From Fredinandcohnia quinoae (GTDB lineage: Bacteria; Bacillota; Bacilli; Bacillales; Bacillaceae_L), in assembly GCF_022427965.1 (NCBI RefSeq), contig NZ_JAKTTI010000032.1, forward strand, positions 1 through 50,932: 50,932 nt of DNA, in the 5' to 3' direction. Made by a program: the position numbers and the translations under genes. Under the pieces are notes generated by a model. The model worked only from the letters and a program-made list of their open reading frames with translations. It made no database searches and was not told the DNA's origin. Below, piece by piece: positions 42,900 through 50,932 of the stretch; position 1 is the stretch's first letter, and every line of letters begins with the position of its first letter.

Positions 42900-44879
42900 T
42901 TAATCTAGTACAATCTCTTCTCTTTCATCAATATATTTTGTCGTAGAGTAGAAGAATATCTCTAACTGTTTTGGGACAACATGTTCATCAGAATAATCAT
43001 TGGACAGCTCGATTGTTTCTTTCGTTTTGTAATACCGAGGCTGTTTAAGTTCTATATATTCCGTTCCATCATATTTTTCACCAGTCTTATCAAGGTACAC
43101 ACCCTCGCTACTAGTTATACTCATCGAAAGTGGCTCTCCTCGTATCTCTGTCTTGAATTGAAATTGGATATTTTCAAAAGAGCGATTTTCTCCTAATTCA
43201 TACTCCATTACAATTTTCGTTGGATTTCCTATCGTGATTTCATTGATTGAAATTATACTGCCCTGGTATATAAAAGATTGCGGAAAATCTTTTGAAACAT
43301 CGATAGTAACTTTCTTTTCACCAATTACAAATCTTTTAATAGAATCGAAATGAACGTTGAGTAATGTAGGATCATCAAAGTAAAGCGTTTCAAAAGCCCT
43401 TGTAGTGTTCAATTTATTTACGTTGCCGTAATTGATACTTTCTAAGTTCCAGGCAAACATTTCAGCTTTAGCCTTTTTCCCCTTTGTTTCAATGCTGTCG
43501 ATACCAATGTCCTGCATGATATAACTACCTTCCCGATACCCCTCATAATCATATTGAAGCATCGTAACGGTAGGGGCAATTGTAAGCTTTTTAAACTTGA
43601 TTGGTGTCCCGTCAACTAAAGTTTCCTTATCTACCTTATGAACAGTTGAAGGATGCTTAGTAAAGGGTATTTTAAAATTCCATTTACCCTCAAAATAGTC
43701 AATCTGACCACCGGGCTGTGATTGTTGATTAACCTTTTGAAGCTTTGAAAGGTAAAATTCAATTGTTCCAGTTTTAGATAAAGTGGGCTCAATACTCATT
43801 TTCCCCTTATAGACTTTCTGCCCATCGTTTTGTACAATTTCAGGATTAGAAACATGATTTAGAATTTGTTCATCCTCCTTAATTTTTACTCCCTCAAATC
43901 CAATCATATATTGATTTTCATCATTTAAATCTTCTATCTCATAATAAATAACGGTCTGGAATTCATCAGCAATGGCTGTTTTCACCTTTACTTTTACCCC
44001 ATTGCTAACCACTTCCATATTTAACCGTTCGCCGATTCCATTTTTATAATAGGCACGTAATAATGGATCCTCTTGTTGACGCCAATCCACCCATGAATAA
44101 TAGATATTAGAGAAGGTATTTGTTGCAATACCTGTAATTATAAGAAGTGTTAAGAGAGATGTCACAATGACACTAAGCTTAATCCGTTTCTTTTTAATCA
44201 TGGATTTTTTAGTAACTGTTTCAATTACTTGATGGTTTACTTTCTTTATGATATTCGTGGGGATTTCCAATGCATCAAGTTCACTTTTTAAAGTAAAGAT
44301 TACTTCCTGAAAAGTAGATAACTTCTTTTGACAGTTTTCACATGTATGTAAATGAATTTCGAATTCAACCTTTTCGGATCTGTTGAGTGTTCTCGCGATA
44401 TAATCAATACATTTTTCTTCGTATACCTTACAGCTTTCAGAATCTATCTTTCTGCTTAGTAATTGAAGGCCATGTAGTAAACGTGATTTTACTGTTTCTA
44501 TTGGGGTTTTAAGAATATACGCAGCTTCTTCAAGTGATAATTCGCATATATAGGTTAAGACAATCGGGTCTTTATAGGTATCTTCAAGATCATGTAATGT
44601 ATTTAATAGCCCATCCTTTGATACTTGCAGTTGATTGTTAGTAGATAGCTCTCGACAATGATGGATAAAAATAGAGGTAAGCCATGCATCAAAATATTGG
44701 GTATCTTTAAATTTATGAATCTCATCATATACATTTATAATTGTTTGATGGAAAACTTCTTCCATATCATGATCATTCTTTAAATAAATCCAACCGAGCT
44801 GATAAAATAAGACTTTACGTTCATCAAACCAGTCTATTATTTGTCTTATGTCCTTTTCAGATGTAATCAAAGCTGACAT
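42900..44879 (-). CDS. Sigma-like/anti-sigma fusion membrane protein, copy 2
   Basis: This 659-residue protein is a clear paralogue of the next gene. Residues about 26-78 resemble ECF region 2 (LKNDHDMEEVFHQTIINVYD) and 87-142 region 4, with the clearer LSLEEAAYILKTPIETVKSR. The zf-HC2 finger has C150, H176, C180 and C183; the membrane helix is about 234-256; the outer DUF4179/DUF5643-like part is 257-659. The ATG at 44879 was chosen because AAAGGAG is directly upstream; a TTG at 44870 would align better with copy 1. The open frame also extends 22 codons upstream without a good start. Confidence 0.8.
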   Translation of the reverse strand: MSALITSEKDIRQIIDWFDERKVLFYQLGWIYLKNDHDMEEVFHQTIINVYDEIHKFKDTQYFDAWLTSIFIHHCRELSTNNQLQVSKDGLLNTLHDLEDTYKDPIVLTYICELSLEEAAYILKTPIETVKSRLLHGLQLLSRKIDSESCKVYEEKCIDYIARTLNRSEKVEFEIHLHTCENCQKKLSTFQEVIFTLKSELDALEIPTNIIKKVNHQVIETVTKKSMIKKKRIKLSVIVTSLLTLLIITGIATNTFSNIYYSWVDWRQQEDPLLRAYYKNGIGERLNMEVVSNGVKVKVKTAIADEFQTVIYYEIEDLNDENQYMIGFEGVKIKEDEQILNHVSNPEIVQNDGQKVYKGKMSIEPTLSKTGTIEFYLSKLQKVNQQSQPGGQIDYFEGKWNFKIPFTKHPSTVHKVDKETLVDGTPIKFKKLTIAPTVTMLQYDYEGYREGSYIMQDIGIDSIETKGKKAKAEMFAWNLESINYGNVNKLNTTRAFETLYFDDPTLLNVHFDSIKRFVIGEKKVTIDVSKDFPQSFIYQGSIISINEITIGNPTKIVMEYELGENRSFENIQFQFKTEIRGEPLSMSITSSEGVYLDKTGEKYDGTEYIELKQPRYYKTKETIELSNDYSDEHVVPKQLEIFFYSTTKYIDEREEIVLD

Positions 44880-44963
44880 CTCTCCTTTAAAACATTGAAA
44901 CAAGGCGTATCGGTTCCTCTTCCAATTATTCGACAAATATAGCAATAATTCCTTTTTTTACAT

Positions 44964-45005
44964 AAAAAAACGCCAGTCTGGCTAGTTTTTTCCTAAGCCA
45001 AACTG
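44964..45005 (-). terminator. Terminator of the prolyl hydroxylase gene
   Basis: CAGTTTGGCT/AGCCAGACTG stem (one G-U pair) followed on the minus strand by GCGTTTTTTT. Confidence 0.8.
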
Positions 45006-45018
45006 ACAATGTTATAGT

Positions 45019-45849
45019 TTAATAGATGTTTCCTTGTCTGATCCATTTTGTTGCAACCCATTTTTCTCCTTTAATTACTGGGATACTTGAGTGCAGGGAC
45101 ATTGGGTCAACTTGTCCTTGGCTATTACCGTATTGAAAATAGACTGCTGAACCCTTTTTAGGAACAATTGAAATACCTGCCTTTGGAAAGACGGTCTCTC
45201 CTCCAGCTTCTACATCATTTAAGTACATTAAAAATGTAGCTACTCGTTGTCCCCCTCTGTTCGGATCAACTTTGTTTGAAGGAAAATAATCGAAGTGTGC
45301 TTTATATTCATGTCCAATTTTATAATTTAAAATTTGAAGACCTTCTCCATTTTTAATTGGAAAATTCGTTAATTCCGCAATTCGCTTTTCTATCTTTGTT
45401 ACAAGTGGATTTTCATGCAAATGATAAGACATCCCATAACTTGTTCTACCAGTTGCTAATTTTACCTCACCCGTTTTTGGGTCAATCACTGTGGAAGGCT
45501 CTAATCTGTCTTCTGACATTTTAATTAATTCATCACATTCATCATTGCTTAAAGCATGTTCAAGGTGAATTATAACGGGGTTTTCCACTTTTGAAAGTAC
45601 ATTAATTTCACAATCGCTTGTATGAATTTTATTTCCTCTTTTAAAAATTTCTGGCGTCTCATACACATAAGTTCCAGTCATCTTAATTGATTCATTCCGA
45701 ATAAGTTGAAAAAGCATCGTATAAGAAAGTCTTTGATCATACCCTTTTCTAATCATCGCATCTACGATTGCTTCTGGACTTGTGCCACTTTCCAATGTTT
45801 GTACAATCCAATTCACTAGTTCTTTTGGGATTTGCTTTGTCTTTTCCAT
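45019..45849 (-). CDS. Prolyl 4-hydroxylase-like 2-oxoglutarate/Fe(II) oxygenase
   Basis: This 276-residue soluble enzyme has a C-terminal prolyl 4-hydroxylase domain (about 90-272) with the iron ligands H185 and D187 (YKAHFDYF), H253 (SLHSSIPV) and the 2-oxoglutarate-binding K263 (GEKWVATKW). The N-terminal 80 residues are an extra helical region. Related enzymes in Bacillus hydroxylate collagen-like or other proline-rich proteins. No such substrate gene is in the window. It is a single gene with its own terminator. Confidence 0.88.
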   Translation of the reverse strand: MEKTKQIPKELVNWIVQTLESGTSPEAIVDAMIRKGYDQRLSYTMLFQLIRNESIKMTGTYVYETPEIFKRGNKIHTSDCEINVLSKVENPVIIHLEHALSNDECDELIKMSEDRLEPSTVIDPKTGEVKLATGRTSYGMSYHLHENPLVTKIEKRIAELTNFPIKNGEGLQILNYKIGHEYKAHFDYFPSNKVDPNRGGQRVATFLMYLNDVEAGGETVFPKAGISIVPKKGSAVYFQYGNSQGQVDPMSLHSSIPVIKGEKWVATKWIRQGNIY

Positions 45850-46047
45850 CTTGACACCTCTAAAATAATCTAGATTTATTTATCGTCATATAAGATAGCT
45901 TTCATAATAATTATACTATAATATTTTCTATGTATTTTTAAAATTTCCTAAAAAGTCTTTTTCGAATATAATGGTAATTATATTATAGTAGGAACACGTT
46001 AGGGTAGAAGTATAAAACTGTTTTTTTAGTGAGGGATTTTAGTAATT

Positions 46048-47103
46048 ATGGATCATAACATTAATCATCGAAAAACAGAGCATATTCGTCTCTGTCTAAC
46101 GGAAAATGTAGAAGGTGTTAATAAATCGACTGGATTTGAAGGGATTCAGTTTATTCATAATGCATTGCCGGAAATTAATTTTAAACATATCAGCTTACAT
46201 ACTCATTTTTTGAACAAAGAGTTACAAGCTCCTTTTCTAGTTAGTTCAATGACAGGTGGTTCTGAACTGGCTATTACAATTAATCAAAACCTTGCGATTG
46301 CAGCTGAAGAAAAAGGTTGGGCACTTGCGATTGGGTCTACTCGTGCAATGCTTGAGAGTGATACATATAAGGATTCCTTTCTACTGCGAGAACAAGCTCC
46401 TACAGTTCCATTTATCGTAAACTTAGGGGCAGTCCAATTAAATTACGGATATGGAGCTGAAGAGGTTAAAAAGATTGTAGATTTGACAAGAGCGGATTCA
46501 ATCGTTCTTCACTTAAACAGTATACAAGAGGTCATTCAAGATGGTGGGGATTTGAATTTTGAAAACCTTCTTCCAAAAATTGAGCAGGTTTGTCACACAC
46601 TTGATGTCCCAGTCGGGGTGAAAGAGGTTGGATTTGGTATTGATGGTATGACGGCAAAAAAGCTGTATAATGTTGGCATTTCCTATATTGATGTAGCTGG
46701 AGCTGGTGGTACCTCCTGGAGCCAAGTCGAAAAATTACGGACAAAAGACCCTCTGAAGAAAGCAGCAGCGGAAAGCTTTAATAATTGGGGCATTCCGACA
46801 AGGGATTGCATTATTTCAGTTAGGAGTAAGCTTCCTGAAGTTCCACTCATCGCAAGTGGTGGAATGAAAACAGGTGTGGATGCTGCCAAAGCCATTACGA
46901 TTGGTGCCGATATCGTTGGTTTTGCCCGCCAGCTACTGAAAGTGGCAACCGTTTCAGTTGACTCTGTACTAGAAACAATGGAACAAATTGAACTCGAATT
47001 AAAAATGACAATGTTTGGCATCGGTGTCAAAAATCTTGGGGAGTTAAAAAATACAAAGCGAGTTAGCGTAATGGGTCGATCCCTCTTAAATGAGAACAGT
47101 TAA
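46048..47103 (+). CDS. fni: Type 2 isopentenyl-diphosphate isomerase
   Basis: This 351-residue FMN enzyme interconverts isopentenyl and dimethylallyl diphosphate, the precursors of isoprenoids. Family marks are the N-terminal RKTEHIRLCL (residues 8-17), SSMTGGS (about 67-73), LHLNSIQE (about 154-161), DVAGAGGTSW (about 215-224) and the phosphate/FMN site IASGGMKTGVDAAKAI. The ribosome binding site is weak: GAGGG lies 14 bases before the ATG. It is a single gene ended by a terminator that includes its stop codon. Confidence 0.95.
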   Translation: MDHNINHRKTEHIRLCLTENVEGVNKSTGFEGIQFIHNALPEINFKHISLHTHFLNKELQAPFLVSSMTGGSELAITINQNLAIAAEEKGWALAIGSTRAMLESDTYKDSFLLREQAPTVPFIVNLGAVQLNYGYGAEEVKKIVDLTRADSIVLHLNSIQEVIQDGGDLNFENLLPKIEQVCHTLDVPVGVKEVGFGIDGMTAKKLYNVGISYIDVAGAGGTSWSQVEKLRTKDPLKKAAAESFNNWGIPTRDCIISVRSKLPEVPLIASGGMKTGVDAAKAITIGADIVGFARQLLKVATVSVDSVLETMEQIELELKMTMFGIGVKNLGELKNTKRVSVMGRSLLNENS

Positions 47104-47128
47104 GCATGATTGTGCATAACTGTTTTTT
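47095..47128 (+). terminator. Terminator of fni
   Basis: AACAGTTA/TAACTGTT stem with inner GCA/TGC pairing, followed by TTTTC. It overlaps the stop codon. Confidence 0.8.
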
Positions 47129-47272
47129 CTTTTTATTAAATTACTACCAATTAGTGATTGCATACATATGTATACAAACGTATACTTAATTTGTATGATA
47201 TGATTTTAAAAGATTACTAGAATTCAAAGTGGATTAAATTGGCTCTTTAGCTAATTAGGAGAGGATTATTAT

Positions 47273-49003
47273 ATGAGTAAGCTTTTACGTTACCTTGCTC
47301 CTTATAAATGGTTTGCAATTTTAGGCCCTTCATTTATGGTGCTTGAGGTAATGATGGATCTTGTTCAGCCGACTATCATGCAGCATATTATCGATGATGG
47401 GATTGCTCAAAATGACGATACCTATGTTATTCGGATGTTTGCACTAATGATTGGAGCTGCTGTAATAGGATTATTTGGAGGGATCGGTTGTTCGATTTTT
47501 AGTTCACGGGCAGCCATCAATTTTGCTACAGACTTACGAAAGGATTTATTTACTGCGATTACATATTTTTCAGCAAAAAATAAAGATGACTTTTCAATCG
47601 GAAAGCTAATTACCAATTTGACAAGTGATGTAGAAACAGTACAACGAGCTGTTTTAATGACAATGAAAATATTTGTACGTGGACCATTATTATTTATCGG
47701 TGCCGTTATCATTGTATTTTTTACAGCTCGAGAATTATTTGGATTATTACTGATCATCGTTCCGATTTTAATTATCCTAATTGTCTTTTTCACAACGATG
47801 TCAGGGAAGGTATTCGGGGCTGTACAACGTACGATTGATCGTGTGAATACATATATGCAAGAGAACTTGGCCGGTGTCCGTGTGATCAAAGCCTTTAATC
47901 GAGGTGAAGAGCAAATTCAACAATTTTCAAGTATTAACAATGAATTAGCGAAACGTGCGATTCGTGCAGAACATGTAGTAGGTGTGCTAGCACCACTTAG
48001 TATGTTCGTTGTTAATATCGGGATTGTGGCGGCACTATGGTCGGGAGCTATTAAGGTTGAAGCTGGAACTCTTGAAATTGGAGTTATTCTAGCGTTTATC
48101 AATTATTTAACGATTATTATGAATGGAATTATTTCTTCTAGTAATGTGTTAATTCAAATTGCACGTGCATTGCCAAGTGCAAGTCGAATTCAAGAAGTGT
48201 TGGACACAAAGAATGACATCGTAAATGCGCAATATCCAATTCAAGCACCGATTCAAGGTGAGATTGAGTTCAAAGATGTTAGTTTTTATTACCACGATAA
48301 TGGTGAATATGTGCTCGACAAAGTTTCTTTTCATGTGAAGCAAGGTGGGACATTAGGGATAATCGGTACAACAGGTAGTGGGAAATCCACACTTTTAAAA
48401 TTATTACCCAGATTATTCGAACCTACAGGTGGTGAAATCTTAATTGATGGTCAGCCAATCGAGCAGTATGATCTATTAACACTTCGTCATTCAGTTGGCT
48501 TTGCACCTCAAAAAGCATTGCTTTTCTCAGGTTCGATCGCATCGAATTTGCGTTTTGGCGAGTCTGATGCAACAGAAAGGGAAATGGCACTAGCGATGGA
48601 TATAGCTGCTGCAACGGAATTTGTTTCCCGCTTCTCGAAAGGGACAGAGCATCACCTATCCCAAGGAGGACAAAATCTATCTGGTGGTCAACGACAGCGT
48701 TTAGCAATGGCACGAGCATTTATTCGTAAACCACGAATATTGGTGTTAGATGATACAACATCTGCAGTCGATGCAATATCAGAACGTCATATTCAAAAAG
48801 GGATTAAACAAAATTTTGATGGTACGACAACGATTATAGTCGCATCAAAGATTTCCTCCATTCGTCATGCCGAGCAAATTTTAGTATTAGAGGAAGGAAA
48901 AGTTGCTGGACTTGGAACTCATGATGAACTTTTAGCAACGAATGAAGTATATCAGGAAATTGTAGCCACACAGGAAGAAAGAGGAGGTGTGCTTAGTGAG
49001 TAA
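47273..49003 (+). CDS. yfiB: Heterodimeric multidrug ABC exporter, degenerate-site subunit
   Basis: This 576-residue half transporter has six membrane helices (about 14-300) and a C-terminal ATPase domain with Walker A GTTGSGKST and signature LSGGQRQR. Its Walker B ends in Asp instead of the catalytic Glu (LVLDDTTSAVD) and the switch His is replaced (VASKISS instead of VAHRxS). This is the mark of the non-catalytic partner in asymmetric pairs. The next gene supplies the catalytic residues. Order, size and overlap fit B. subtilis yfiB/yfiC; the symbol is by resemblance. Confidence 0.85.
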   Translation: MSKLLRYLAPYKWFAILGPSFMVLEVMMDLVQPTIMQHIIDDGIAQNDDTYVIRMFALMIGAAVIGLFGGIGCSIFSSRAAINFATDLRKDLFTAITYFSAKNKDDFSIGKLITNLTSDVETVQRAVLMTMKIFVRGPLLFIGAVIIVFFTARELFGLLLIIVPILIILIVFFTTMSGKVFGAVQRTIDRVNTYMQENLAGVRVIKAFNRGEEQIQQFSSINNELAKRAIRAEHVVGVLAPLSMFVVNIGIVAALWSGAIKVEAGTLEIGVILAFINYLTIIMNGIISSSNVLIQIARALPSASRIQEVLDTKNDIVNAQYPIQAPIQGEIEFKDVSFYYHDNGEYVLDKVSFHVKQGGTLGIIGTTGSGKSTLLKLLPRLFEPTGGEILIDGQPIEQYDLLTLRHSVGFAPQKALLFSGSIASNLRFGESDATEREMALAMDIAAATEFVSRFSKGTEHHLSQGGQNLSGGQRQRLAMARAFIRKPRILVLDDTTSAVDAISERHIQKGIKQNFDGTTTIIVASKISSIRHAEQILVLEEGKVAGLGTHDELLATNEVYQEIVATQEERGGVLSE

Positions 49004-50795
49004 TGGTCCACGAACTGGTCTTGAACGCGGCCCTCGTGTTGGTTCAGGTCCGATAGAAAAGCCGAAAAATCAAAAAGATACTTTACTTAGGATTTGGCAT
49101 TATTTACAAAAGCAACGCCTTGGGGTTATCCTAGCTATATTTACCGTAGTTGGAGTAACAGTTTTAAAATTAATTGGGCCATGGTTAATTGGAATTATTG
49201 TCGATGATTATATTGCGAAGTTTGATATCGAAGGTACCATCATGATGGCTTTATGGCTTGGCGCTTCTTATTTGGCTACTTTTGGTGTGACTTACATCCA
49301 AACGGTTGTGATGATTTTCGTTGCACAACGAACCATTCAGCGCATTCGCCAAGAACTGTTTAATAAGTTTCAGCGGCTGCCACTACGTTTCTTTGATCAA
49401 CGCCAGCAAGGAGATTTAATGAGCCGTGTCACAAATGATATTGATAGCTTAAATATGGCGTTAACCCAAAGTATCACGCAAATACTTTCAGCTATCTTAA
49501 CTATTGTAGGAACTGCGGCCGCTATGGTTTTACTCGATTGGAGATTAGCAATTGTAACCGTAACGATCATTCCATTAATTGTTTTTGCGTCAAAGCAAAT
49601 CATTAAGCGCTCAAGTGTGAATTACAAGGCTCGACAACGAGATTTGGGACAGTTGAACGGTTATATTGAAGAGACCATCAGCGGTATTGAAATTGTCACG
49701 CTTTTTGGGAAGGAAGCACAAACAGCCCAGCTATTCGAAGAAAAAAATGAACGATTACGCAAATCGGCATTGCGTGCAGAAACCATTTCGGGATTCATGG
49801 GACCAATCAATAATGCGATGAATAATTTGGGGCTTGGTCTTGTTATTGGGGTTGGTGCTATTCTATCTGTAAAAGGCTATACATCCGTTGGAGTAATTGC
49901 GGCATTCGTCACCTATACACGTCAATTTTTCCAACCGATTAATCAGCTTTCAAACTTACTTAACACATTCCAATCCGCTATCGCCGGTGCAGAACGAGTC
50001 TTCGAAGTATTAGATGAAAAAGATGAAACTGTTGACGAATCTGGGACGATTAAAGCTACCCATTTTAACGGTCATGTCGTATTTGAGGATGTTTCTTTTG
50101 AATATGAGCAAGGAAAACCAATATTAAAAGGGATTTCTTTTGAAGCAAAGCAAGGAGAAATTATCGCACTTGTCGGACCAACAGGTTCTGGTAAAACTAC
50201 TGTCATCAATTTATTAACGAGATTTTATCCAATTGATCAGGGTATGATTACAGTCGATGGAGTACCAATTGAGCAATACGAAATGGCTTCACTAAGAAAT
50301 CATATTGGAGTCGTCCTTCAGGATACGTATTTATTTAGTGGAACAATCCGTGAAAATATCCGTTTTGGTAAACTAGATGCTACAGATGAAGAGGTCGAGA
50401 AAGCTGCAAAAATTGCCTATGCACATAAATTCATTCGCCATTTGCCAGAGCAATATGAAACTGCAATTACATCTGGTGGAACAAACTTAAGTCAAGGTCA
50501 ACGTCAGTTAATTGCGATTGCAAGGGCCATTTTAGAGGATCCAGATATATTAATTCTTGATGAAGCAACTTCGAATGTTGATACACGCACCGAGGTCCAT
50601 ATTCAAAAAGGCTTACAAAATTTAATGCACGGGCGAACAAGCTTTGTCATTGCACATCGCCTGAAAACGATTGAACAAGCAGATCAAATTTTAGTATTGG
50701 GTCAAGGTGAAATTTTAGAACAAGGTAATCATGATTCACTCATGATGCAGCAAGGAATTTATTATGAAATGCAGACGAAGCTGCAAGGGGCTTGA
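48996..50795 (+). CDS. yfiC: Heterodimeric multidrug ABC exporter, catalytic subunit
   Basis: This 599-residue half transporter has a basic, glycine-rich N terminus (VSNGPRTGLERGPRVGSG), six helices (about 40-320) and a complete ATPase domain: Walker A GPTGSGKTT, Walker B ILILDEATS with the catalytic Glu, and switch His in IAHRLKT. The signature is LSQGQRQ rather than LSGGQ. The GTG at 48996 was chosen because GGAGGTG is six bases upstream; it overlaps the end of the partner gene by eight bases, so translation is coupled. Confidence 0.87.
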   Translation: MSNGPRTGLERGPRVGSGPIEKPKNQKDTLLRIWHYLQKQRLGVILAIFTVVGVTVLKLIGPWLIGIIVDDYIAKFDIEGTIMMALWLGASYLATFGVTYIQTVVMIFVAQRTIQRIRQELFNKFQRLPLRFFDQRQQGDLMSRVTNDIDSLNMALTQSITQILSAILTIVGTAAAMVLLDWRLAIVTVTIIPLIVFASKQIIKRSSVNYKARQRDLGQLNGYIEETISGIEIVTLFGKEAQTAQLFEEKNERLRKSALRAETISGFMGPINNAMNNLGLGLVIGVGAILSVKGYTSVGVIAAFVTYTRQFFQPINQLSNLLNTFQSAIAGAERVFEVLDEKDETVDESGTIKATHFNGHVVFEDVSFEYEQGKPILKGISFEAKQGEIIALVGPTGSGKTTVINLLTRFYPIDQGMITVDGVPIEQYEMASLRNHIGVVLQDTYLFSGTIRENIRFGKLDATDEEVEKAAKIAYAHKFIRHLPEQYETAITSGGTNLSQGQRQLIAIARAILEDPDILILDEATSNVDTRTEVHIQKGLQNLMHGRTSFVIAHRLKTIEQADQILVLGQGEILEQGNHDSLMMQQGIYYEMQTKLQGA

Positions 50796-50823
50796 GATTT
50801 TCCTCAAGTCTCTTTCGTTTTTT
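50788..50823 (+). terminator. Terminator of the exporter operon
   Basis: GCTTGAG/CTCAAGT stem, which includes the stop codon, followed by a T-rich tract (CTCTTTCGTTTTTTT). Confidence 0.75.
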
Positions 50824-50932
50824 TCTGCTCGTTTTTGATAACGGCCGTATTTTTGGATTAATGACCGTATTTTTAATTTGATCATGCACCTGTCAAGTAG
50901 ACACTCTTAAAAACAGCCATTATGCCGATTTT

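Overview
The window looks like chromosomal DNA from a spore-forming member of the Bacillaceae (Bacillus in the broad sense). It is AT-rich, has strong GGAGG-type ribosome binding sites with frequent TTG and GTG starts, and carries B. subtilis-type loci (lutABC/lutP/lutR, a ykoGH-like two-component system, yneR, a yfiBC-like exporter pair) plus a SpoIIP-type sporulation amidase. No rRNA or tRNA gene was seen.

Layout. 1-6.7 kb: lactate utilisation. lutA, lutB and lutC lie on the minus strand, with lutR and the permease lutP beside them; two near-identical operators and cre-like sites link the regulon. 520 bp of perfect 20-bp tandem repeats lie inside the operon between lutA and lutB. 6.4-11 kb: an AhpD-like protein, a GyrI-like protein, a small unknown protein, and a yeiH/LysR divergent pair separated by a 52-bp tandem array. 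Two related structured elements, resembling remnants of TnpB-associated RNA/right ends, flank this stretch. 11-14 kb: an ABC-F ATPase and a GNAT gene behind a long leader with two small ORFs and two terminators, an antibiotic-attenuator architecture. 14-17.5 kb: a response regulator, a histidine kinase and two PepSY proteins, with a shared direct-repeat box before each PepSY gene. 17.5-21.1 kb: small genes, a second and unrelated 52-bp array (16 units), a CarD-like regulator and a polytopic protein with histidines reminiscent of heme-copper oxidases.

21.2-29.7 kb: a polymorphic-toxin island. A WapA/Rhs-like secreted 1637-residue YD-repeat protein is followed by a small membrane protein (candidate immunity), a decayed IS66 element, the broken tail of a second toxin, and a 110-residue gene directly after that tail (candidate second immunity gene). 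30-31.3 kb: a membrane gene, a YneR-like gene, and a type I toxin-antitoxin locus: a 37-residue holin-like toxin with a sequestered ribosome binding site and a convergent antisense RNA.

31-45 kb: signalling and envelope functions. There is an ECF sigma factor with a membrane protein and an ABC transporter, a TetR/serine-hydrolase operon with a long palindromic operator, an ECF sigma/DUF4367 anti-sigma pair, and two tandem genes that fuse an ECF-sigma-like region, an anti-sigma zinc finger, a membrane helix and a large outer domain in one chain, upstream of a SpoIIP-like amidase. 45-51 kb: a prolyl 4-hydroxylase, type 2 IPP isomerase, and a heterodimeric ABC exporter with one degenerate ATP site.

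Most promising for new biology: the sigma/anti-sigma fusions, the three phase-locked tandem arrays, the toxin island and the ABC-F leader. All functional statements are inferred from sequence recognition without database searches.
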